Below are positions 1-7,339 of a DNA stretch of 7,339 nucleotides, one piece after another. The stretch is from JACRLW01 sp050181465 (GTDB lineage: Bacteria > Planctomycetota > UBA1135 > UBA2386). The stretch spans positions 1 through 7,339 of the forward strand of contig JBFXDD010000089.1 of NCBI GenBank assembly GCA_050181465.1, in the 5' to 3' direction. Below the pieces are notes generated by a model. It saw only the letters and a program-made list of their open reading frames with translations, made no database searches and had not been told where the DNA came from. How positions within the stretch are numbered: the first letter of the stretch is position 1; each line of letters begins with the position of its first letter. The position numbers were made by a program, and so were the translations under genes.

Positions 1-188
1 CCGGTCTCCAGGAGGCGCAGCGTGATCGCGCGGAACATCGCGCCAGTGTCGAGGTGCGCCCAGCCCAGGGCGATCGCCAACGCCCTTGCCACGGTGCTCT
101 TGCCGGCTCCCGCCGGGCCGTCGATCGCGACGACCTCGCTCGGTTCGTCGACCGGGACCGGCCGACCCGCGTGCGGGGCAGAGGACAT
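1..188 (-). CDS. cmk: Cytidylate kinase, N-terminal fragment (runs off left edge)
   Basis: Cytoplasmic (d)CMP kinase, which transfers phosphate from ATP to CMP or dCMP in pyrimidine nucleotide synthesis. The 62 complete codons in the window give a short polar leader (about 18 residues) and then VVAIDGPAGAGKSTVARALA, the family P-loop (Walker A GPAGAGKST, about residues 24-32). LGWAHLDTGAMFRAITLRLL follows, the conserved LDTGAMYRA nucleotide-binding segment. The gene is cut by the window edge, so the CMP-binding and lid regions are missing. The ATG at 188 is chosen because no start codon lies between it and the P-loop. No clear Shine-Dalgarno precedes it, and the frame stays open far upstream without recognisable protein. 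In many bacteria cmk lies beside aroA or rpsA; neither is visible here. The P-loop plus LDTGAMFRA pairing makes the identification strong. Confidence 0.9.
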   Translation of the reverse strand, partial: MSSAPHAGRPVPVDEPSEVVAIDGPAGAGKSTVARALAIALGWAHLDTGAMFRAITLRLLET

Positions 189-520
189 GGGAAGAGGGGA
201 TCGCCCACCCGCCAGGTCGCGCGACCCGGCCACGGGGAAGGCTGAGGGGCGGGAAGGATAGCGATAGTGTCCGGGGCCCTCAAGCGGTCTACGTCGCGGA
301 GACGGCGAGTGGCCCGTTGCGTCCTTGGCGACCGTGGCCGATCTGCCGACCCCGCCGCGCGGCGGCCGCCACCCCCTCCACTTCGCGCCCTCGATGTTCA
401 CCTTCAGCGCGCTCAGCGCCCTCTTCTTCTGGATGTTTCGTCGAAAGCGAGCCGAGGCGGCGGCACCGACGGTCGAGGGCGTTGGGGAGGACGCCGGCGA
501 CCGAGCCGGGCCGGACGCAC
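189..520. other. Spacer between cmk and the FG-GAP gene
   Basis: A 332-bp stretch with no confidently recognised gene. It holds the candidate cmk promoter (255-283) and a possible short plus-strand ORF (325-534). It also has a perfect 14-bp palindrome CCGCCGCGCGGCGG (352-365) that runs into a second palindrome GGCGGCCGCC (361-370). No hairpin followed by a T-tract is visible, so the end of the upstream two-gene transcript is not marked by a recognisable intrinsic terminator. The minus-strand frame shared with cmk is open through the whole spacer, but its translation is Arg/Pro/Ser-rich without domain features and is treated as non-coding. Confidence 0.5.
255..283 (-). promoter_or_regulatory. 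Candidate sigma70-type promoter for cmk
   Basis: On the minus strand TTGAGG (278-283) and TATCCT (255-260) are separated by exactly 17 bases. Each hexamer matches the sigma70 consensus at 4 of 6 positions. Transcription would start near 248, leaving about 60 nt of leader before the cmk ATG at 188. It lies in a non-coding gap upstream of cmk, which supports the call, but this is a by-eye match and planctomycete-like promoters are poorly defined. Confidence 0.3.
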
Positions 521-534
521 TCACCGGATCGTGA
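325..534 (+). CDS. Possible small single-pass membrane protein (tentative)
   Basis: A 69-residue plus-strand ORF that I do not recognise. It starts at TTG 325; GTG 334 and ATG 394 are alternatives. It contains one hydrophobic stretch (MFTFSALSALFFWMF, about residues 24-38) followed directly by RRKR, the pattern of a single transmembrane helix with a positive cytoplasmic flank, and then a soluble acidic Ala/Gly-rich tail. Most third codon positions are G or C, as in real genes here. However, the minus-strand cmk frame shares the same third positions, so this bias does not show which strand is coding. There is no convincing Shine-Dalgarno. It would diverge from cmk and overlap the 3' end of the FG-GAP gene by 14 bp. 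It could equally be a chance ORF. Confidence 0.2.
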   Translation: MATVADLPTPPRGGRHPLHFAPSMFTFSALSALFFWMFRRKRAEAAAPTVEGVGEDAGDRAGPDALTGS

Positions 535-2056
535 TCGGCCAGAAGTTCATCAGCCGAACCGAGGAGGAAGCCAGGTCAATGTCGATGCCCTGCGCGAACA
601 GGCGCAGCCCCACAAGAGCCGCCTGGTTCGGCACCGGCATGCTGACCTGGACGGAGCCGCTCGATGGCACCAAGGCCCCTGTCGGCCAAATCGCAGTCGT
701 GCTTGGGTCGAGCGCCCACCACCCGAAGGGGGGTACGTTGGCGTCCAGTCGGCCAAGGCTGAGTGCGAAGTTCACGAGGTGCCCGACAGGAGCGAAGAGG
801 TCCACGTCCAACTGACCACCGATGTGGGGATCGTTCGTCATGATCTGACGATGCAAGTTGGGGTAGACCCGGCCTGGAGTGTTCAGGAAGGGGTAGAGCA
901 CCGCGTCCACGTCGCCGTCGCGATCCATGTCTGCATAGCAAGTGACGAGCTCCGGCGGGGCGCCGGCGAGCCCAACTCGGGCTTTGCCATCGGCGAACTG
1001 CCCCGCCGCGTCTTGCACGTAGAGCTCCGTGGCCCATGGAACGGCTCTTGAGAAAAAGTTGATGTCCATGCGCCCATCACCATTCACATCCACGATCTGT
1101 ACCGCGTCTCGCTGTACCACCGCCGTGGAACTGACCGGCGTAATGCGCGCGGACTCGTCGACGAAGCCCCCCATTCGGTCGTTCAAGAACAGGATCGGCC
1201 GAATGGAATTGGAACCGAACACGAGATCCGCCCACCCATCCCCGTCGAGATCGCCGGCGGCCACAGAGTAACGACCACCGCGTACGCGTGGCCCGGGCAG
1301 AAAGTGGCCGTCGCCTCGATTCCAAAAGATGCTGCCATGGCTAGTCACTAGGTCGAGATCGGAATCGCGATCCAGATCCGCTAGTCGCGCGCGGTTGTCT
1401 CCAGCCTGAGTATCGACCAGGGCACCGGCGAGTTCCTGGAAGTGCCCCGCCCCATCGTTCCGGTAGACGGCGACCGAAGCGTCGGCCTTGCCCACCATCA
1501 CATCATCCGCCCCGTCGCCATTCAGATCCGCAACCAAGACCAGATACTCGCTCGGATGAAGCCAATCCCAGGTCGGTTCCGGAGCAAAGGTCACGGCTCC
1601 TGTAGCGATCAGGCTGCCGCTCCCGTCCCCGACGTGAGCGTAGAGTCGTATTGGAGCGAGATTCTGGTACCACCCGCGCAGAAGGAAGTCGGTCAGCCCG
1701 TCGCAATTGAGATCGCCCAAGTCAGAACCCACCCACATGAGCCAGGGAGCATTTGACGGGAAGGGACTCAAGACCCGACCCGCATAGTGGCCGGAGCCAT
1801 CATTCAGCCCAACCTCCACATGCGTTCCGGGAACACGCGGGGTCGAGAAGGCAGACGTGACGATCTCGAGGCTTCCATCGACTCCAAGATCGACGAAGCC
1901 CTCGAAGTACTTGCTCTGGGCAATCCCACCGCGAAACTGACTCGGCCACCACCGATTCGAGTCGAAACTCGCTCTCTGAGCAGCGAGAGCGGAGCTCGCG
2001 GCAAGCGCGAAGCTTGCCGCCGAGCACCACGAGCCAATCCACTTGCGCGTTCTCAT
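521..2056 (-). CDS. Secreted FG-GAP/VCBS-repeat (beta-propeller-like) protein
   Basis: A 511-residue exported protein of unknown specific role. Residues 1-26 form a Sec signal peptide: MRTRKW, an Ala/Ser-rich core, and an ALA-A cleavage site. The body carries FG-GAP/VCBS calcium-binding loops of the DxNxDGxxD type at about 115 (DLNCDGLTD), 177 (DLNGDGADD), 227 (DLDRDSDLD), 269 (DLDGDGWAD), 323 (DVNGDGRMD) and 376 (DMDRDGDVD), plus a degenerate one at 56 (DLGVDGSLE). Their spacing of about 42-62 residues fits blades of a seven-bladed integrin-alpha-like propeller; that fold is inference. Residues from about 400 to 511 form a separate beta-rich C-terminal module ending in FWPITIR, reminiscent of recurring terminal modules of secreted planctomycete proteins. 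The start is ATG 2056 rather than the in-frame GTG at 2095, because AAAGGAGG lies 10 nt before the ATG. The gene follows the beta-helix gene with only 1 nt between stop and start, so co-transcription and translational coupling are likely. Likely location is the cell surface or extracellular. Confidence 0.85.
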   Translation of the reverse strand: MRTRKWIGSWCSAASFALAASSALAAQRASFDSNRWWPSQFRGGIAQSKYFEGFVDLGVDGSLEIVTSAFSTPRVPGTHVEVGLNDGSGHYAGRVLSPFPSNAPWLMWVGSDLGDLNCDGLTDFLLRGWYQNLAPIRLYAHVGDGSGSLIATGAVTFAPEPTWDWLHPSEYLVLVADLNGDGADDVMVGKADASVAVYRNDGAGHFQELAGALVDTQAGDNRARLADLDRDSDLDLVTSHGSIFWNRGDGHFLPGPRVRGGRYSVAAGDLDGDGWADLVFGSNSIRPILFLNDRMGGFVDESARITPVSSTAVVQRDAVQIVDVNGDGRMDINFFSRAVPWATELYVQDAAGQFADGKARVGLAGAPPELVTCYADMDRDGDVDAVLYPFLNTPGRVYPNLHRQIMTNDPHIGGQLDVDLFAPVGHLVNFALSLGRLDANVPPFGWWALDPSTTAIWPTGALVPSSGSVQVSMPVPNQAALVGLRLFAQGIDIDLASSSVRLMNFWPITIR

Positions 2057-2057
2057 C

Positions 2058-4868
<2,811 letters not shown>

Positions 4869-4924
4869 GTTGGCTACCTGACTTCTCTTGTGCCTGTCCG
4901 AGCGACCTCCGCTCACCGAGCATC

Positions 4925-4953
4925 ACTGTCCACCGTCTGGAGCGGGACGTCAA
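4925..4953 (-). promoter_or_regulatory. Candidate promoter of the two-gene secreted-protein operon
   Basis: On the minus strand TTGACG (4948-4953, 5 of 6 to the -35 consensus) lies 17 bases before GACAGT (4925-4930, 3 of 6 to the -10). Transcription would begin near 4918, giving about 50 nt of leader before ATG 4868 and making the GTG at 4916 an unlikely start. The -10 is poor, so the call rests on the good -35, the spacing and the position in the only sizeable gap upstream of the operon. Confidence 0.3.
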
Positions 4954-4964
4954 CCCCCGGCCCC

Positions 4965-4978
4965 ACCGAGGCCTCGGT
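4965..4978. promoter_or_regulatory. Perfect 14-bp dyad ACCGAGGCCTCGGT after lpxH
   Basis: A perfectly symmetric 14-mer begins 5 bases past the lpxH stop codon and lies about 11 bp upstream of the candidate -35 box. It could be a regulator-binding operator or part of a hairpin at the end of the lpxH transcript. It lacks a T-tract and an unpaired loop, so it is not a typical intrinsic terminator. Confidence 0.35.
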
Positions 4979-4983
4979 ACCCG

Positions 4984-5829
4984 CTACTGGGACCGGTGAT
5001 CTCGGGGATTGCCTGGGACACGTGGCGGATAGTCAGGGTGGTCACACCCGTAACGGTCCACGAACCGAAGTTGCTCGGAGTCGGCGGTCAGGTGCACCCC
5101 CGCTTCATCGAAAGCCGGCAAGACCAGCACCTCGCGGTCCTCGGCGAGGCGCGTTCGTGAGGGACGATGCACGTGACCGTAGATCAGCCGCATCGCGGCA
5201 GTCACGCGGAAAGCGGTTTCGATCGCCTCGGCGGTGGCCTCGTAACGCAACGCCGATTCGGGACTCGTACGACCGCGGGCCTGCACGTCCTGACTCACCT
5301 TTCGCGCACGGGACGCCAGCCGCAACGCCAGAGCCCGCGGCATTGCCGCGAGCACACCGCGCACCGGCAGACTGCGCAGGATCGGCTTCACGCGCTGATA
5401 GGGACGATCGCGCAGACAGAGTTCGTCGCCGTGCAGCAGCACCGTGCGCACCCCGGCGAGCGTCGCGAGAAGCCCGCCTCGCCGGACCACCACGCCCGCC
5501 GCCCGCGCAAAGGCCGCTCCCAGCATGTAGTCGCGATTGCCGACGATCACATCGACGATCACCGAGCGATCCGTGGTCTCCCGCAACGCCGCAATGGTGC
5601 GATCCCACGCCGGCAGAGTTCGCTGACGATCGTTCACCCACACGTCGAACAAATCGCCCAGGATCAGGATGCGGGTCTTGGCGGCCTGCTCGCGAGCGCG
5701 CGCGAGCAGCTCCTCGAACCAGTCGTGGACCGCACTGCGGACCGCGGGCAGGTGCAGATCCGAAACGAGCACCGTGCGCTCCCGCTCGTCGCCGCGCGCC
5801 GCGAACAACCGCGTGCCGAGAACCTTCAT
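4984..5829 (-). CDS. lpxH: UDP-2,3-diacylglucosamine pyrophosphatase (lipid A synthesis)
   Basis: LpxH hydrolyses UDP-2,3-diacylglucosamine to lipid X and UMP at the inner face of the cytoplasmic membrane, the fourth step of lipid A synthesis. The 281-residue protein is a calcineurin-like metallophosphoesterase with all five metal-site motifs in order: SDLHLP (D24, H26), GDLFDVWV (D59), GNRDY (N98), LHGDELC (H133) and GHVHRP (H219, H221). The LpxH-specific pattern after HGDELC (DRPYQR), the aromatic in GNRDY and the basic helical insert (about 150-185) favour LpxH over a generic phosphoesterase. The usual GDD after GDLFxxW is NDR here. About 30 residues extend past the last domain strand (GCDHPDYPPRVPGNP), making it longer than the E. 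coli enzyme of about 240. The start is ATG 5829, overlapping the stop of the upstream glycosidase-like gene by 4 bp (ATGA); the frame remains open upstream but is antisense-style noise there. A related metallophosphoesterase is the alternative. Confidence 0.85.
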   Translation of the reverse strand: MKVLGTRLFAARGDERERTVLVSDLHLPAVRSAVHDWFEELLARAREQAAKTRILILGDLFDVWVNDRQRTLPAWDRTIAALRETTDRSVIVDVIVGNRDYMLGAAFARAAGVVVRRGGLLATLAGVRTVLLHGDELCLRDRPYQRVKPILRSLPVRGVLAAMPRALALRLASRARKVSQDVQARGRTSPESALRYEATAEAIETAFRVTAAMRLIYGHVHRPSRTRLAEDREVLVLPAFDEAGVHLTADSEQLRFVDRYGCDHPDYPPRVPGNPRDHRSQ

Positions 5830-7339
5830 CGTTCCTCGCGCAACTCGAAGAAGGCCCCGCGCCACGGGTCCAAGACGACCGTGCACGATGGCCGCGCATC
5901 GACCTCCGCACCGGTCCACAGGTCGATCAGCTTCGTCGCGCGCGGAAACACAACTTCGACCCGCAATTCGCCACGCTCCGCGAGCTGCGCCATCACCGCC
6001 GGTCGCTCCAGGGCCGCGACGCGCAACGCCAACAACTGCGAACCGTCGCGCGCGCGCAAGCGGACCCGCTCGATCGCGGTCGGCAGACCTTCGCCTCGCA
6101 CGAGTACCGGCGGATCCACTCCCGCGCTGCGAAGTACCTGACGCATCCGCGCACGCAACTCCCGAGCGGCGACGAAACGCTCCGGATCGTTGCGCATCGC
6201 GGAGTACTCGCACACTCCCAGGTTGAGCATGACCGCCCGACCGGTCCCGTGCCGCGCCTCGATCTGGACGTCCGCCGCATCGAGCCGCTCGGCGAGTTCG
6301 CCGCGCAACCCGCGCTCCGCAATCGCGAGGCCGCCGCCGGTTCGCAGCGAGTCCACCCCGCGAGCATCGCGCAACAGCCAGTCGGCACGCAGGAAGCTCC
6401 GCGACTTCAGCCCGAACAGGTCGTCCAAGACACCGCGCTTCCGCAGGACCAAGTTCTCGTCGTACACCCCCACGCCATGATCGGCCACGACATGGCCGCC
6501 GCGCTCGACGAAGGCGCGCACCGCACGCGCCTCCGCTTCGGACACCGCGAGGAAGTCGTGGAGCACGAGAAGTTGCGGCGGGCTGCTGGTCAGCAGGGAC
6601 GGCAGCTCGTCCGCATACACGAAGTGGGGTTGCAGACCGAGATCACGAAGCAGGTCGACGAACGACTCGCGACCGCGCATCGAAGTCCCGTTCGCGACCT
6701 CGTGACTGGTGAACCGCTTCGGCCAGGTGTCGCCGTCGGCGATCGAGTCGAGCATCCAACGCGCGCGAACGCACGGCGGCGACTCCACGATCCACACCGA
6801 CGAAGTCTGCACGCGCGCGGCCGCGAGACGGCGAGACACCGGGGCGAAGCGAGCGAACGTGCTCGTCAGCGCAGCGCCGAATCGAGTCGGCGTCCCGTCG
6901 GCGGCGAAGCAGTCGCCGCTACTCCACACGATGGCGCCACTCATGCCGTGGGCCAGCGCATCCGCGAGGCGCGCATCCAAGAGTGCCGGGCTCTCGTCCT
7001 CACGCAGCGGGAAAATGGTCACGAACTCTCGCGCACCATCCTCGGCGCGGGCGCGAGCCAAGGCTCCCACCCCGCCGTCGTCATAGACCTCGTAGAAGCC
7101 CTGGCCGACCAGCAGGTCGCGATAGTCGAAGCCGCCGAAGGCCGATGGAGCCGGCAGCCCCGTGAGACCGACCGGCAGTCCCGGAGCCTTCTCAGCACAC
7201 CGCCGAGTCGCCGCGCCGACGAGATCGACGAAGGCGCGGTCGGTGAACGCGAGTGCGTCGTTCCACGGCGAGAGGTTGCGGGGCAACGTCGACACGCCGA
7301 GTTCGCGGCGACGAATCGCCGTCGTCGTCAACGGCCTGA
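5826..7339 (-). CDS. Beta-galactosidase-like (GH42-type) protein, C-terminal part (runs off right edge)
   Basis: Some 503 residues of a larger protein; the frame is open to the window edge, so the TTG at 7331 is not a reliable start. Numbering from that TTG: residues 18-70 (RNLSPWND to APSAFGGFDY) and 130-138 (MSGAIVWSS) look like the end of a GH-A TIM barrel. Residues about 175-375 match the beta-galactosidase trimerisation (Rossmann-like) domain, with WMLDS, LLRDLGLQPHFVYADELP, LLVLHDFLAVSEAEARAVRAFVERGGHVVAD and DDLFGL. A small beta domain (about 405-500) ends at DPWRGAFFELREER. Family members hydrolyse beta-galactosides or related sugars; the substrate here is unknown. The acid/base glutamate would lie in the missing N-terminal part, and no obvious nucleophile glutamate is seen in the expected strand (REFVTIFP, 101-108). 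The gene overlaps lpxH by 4 bp, implying an operon, though no metabolic link is evident. Confidence 0.75.
   Translation of the reverse strand, partial: RPLTTTAIRRRELGVSTLPRNLSPWNDALAFTDRAFVDLVGAATRRCAEKAPGLPVGLTGLPAPSAFGGFDYRDLLVGQGFYEVYDDGGVGALARARAEDGAREFVTIFPLREDESPALLDARLADALAHGMSGAIVWSSGDCFAADGTPTRFGAALTSTFARFAPVSRRLAAARVQTSSVWIVESPPCVRARWMLDSIADGDTWPKRFTSHEVANGTSMRGRESFVDLLRDLGLQPHFVYADELPSLLTSSPPQLLVLHDFLAVSEAEARAVRAFVERGGHVVADHGVGVYDENLVLRKRGVLDDLFGLKSRSFLRADWLLRDARGVDSLRTGGGLAIAERGLRGELAERLDAADVQIEARHGTGRAVMLNLGVCEYSAMRNDPERFVAARELRARMRQVLRSAGVDPPVLVRGEGLPTAIERVRLRARDGSQLLALRVAALERPAVMAQLAERGELRVEVVFPRATKLIDLWTGAEVDARPSCTVVLDPWRGAFFELREER

Noticed and set aside
352..370. CCGCCGCGCGGCGG/GGCGGCCGCC palindromes as a transcription terminator
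   Set aside because: There is no T-tract on either strand and no proper loop; GC-rich palindromes of this size are common in such sequence.
189..524. Extension of the cmk frame upstream to a GTG at 524 that overlaps the FG-GAP stop (GTGA)
   Set aside because: The overlap looks operon-like, but the added 112 residues are Arg/Pro/Ser-rich with no cytidylate kinase homology, and they would run through a candidate promoter.
86..1051. Long plus-strand ORF of 321 codons across the cmk and FG-GAP genes
   Set aside because: It runs antisense to recognised proteins, and its translation is Arg/Pro/His-rich without domain features. It is a GC-rich shadow frame.
4869..4916. GTG start at 4916 for the beta-helix protein
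   Set aside because: It lies almost at the predicted transcription start and adds 16 polar residues ahead of the leader. It is in the same frame, so the repeat-switch argument is unaffected.
5167..6141. Plus-strand ORF of 324 codons antisense to lpxH and the glycosidase-like gene
   Set aside because: Antisense shadow of two recognised proteins; composition is unlike a natural protein.
5830..6213. N-terminal extension of the lpxH frame to about 6213
   Set aside because: The extension overlaps the glycosidase-like coding sequence, is Arg-rich without domain features, and LpxH homology begins right after ATG 5829.

Overview
The window is a high-GC bacterial segment in which every confidently recognised gene lies on the minus strand. 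It suggests a Gram-negative, probably Planctomycetota-like bacterium. An LpxH-type lipid A enzyme implies an outer membrane. Two very large secreted proteins (a beta-helix protein and an FG-GAP/VCBS-repeat protein) and a GH42-like glycosidase relative fit that phylum's accessory content. The taxonomic guess is inference from protein style, not proof.

Reading along the minus strand (right to left): (1) the C-terminal part of a beta-galactosidase-like (GH42-type) protein enters from the right edge and ends at 5826. (2) Its stop overlaps by 4 bp (ATGA) the start of a UDP-2,3-diacylglucosamine pyrophosphatase gene (lpxH, 5829 to 4984), so these two form an operon. (3) A 115-bp gap (4869-4983) carries a perfect 14-bp dyad and a candidate promoter. 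(4) A 936-residue secreted beta-helix protein (4868 to 2058) follows. Its fifth codon begins an uninterrupted (CT)15 dinucleotide repeat encoding (Leu-Ser)5. (5) One nucleotide after its stop comes the ATG of a 511-residue secreted FG-GAP/VCBS protein (2056 to 521), preceded by a near-perfect Shine-Dalgarno sequence inside the upstream gene. (6) A 332-bp spacer holds a possible small membrane-protein ORF on the plus strand and a candidate cmk promoter. (7) The N-terminal 62 residues of cytidylate kinase (cmk) run off the left edge.

The most interesting signal is the (CT)15 tract. In the sequenced state (15 units) the gene is in frame. Loss of one unit creates TAG immediately after the tract, and gain of one unit reaches TAG seven codons after it. 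This is the architecture of a slipped-strand phase-variable gene, like the CT tracts in the signal-peptide region of Helicobacter pylori oipA/hopH or the coding repeats of Neisseria opa. Because the FG-GAP gene is tightly coupled downstream, the tract may switch both secreted proteins together. By hand counts on sample lines, the two-gene cassette is also lower in GC (about 48-65%) than its housekeeping-like flanks (about 67-73%), consistent with an accessory insertion between cmk and lpxH. No tRNA, rRNA, CRISPR array or insertion sequence was seen.
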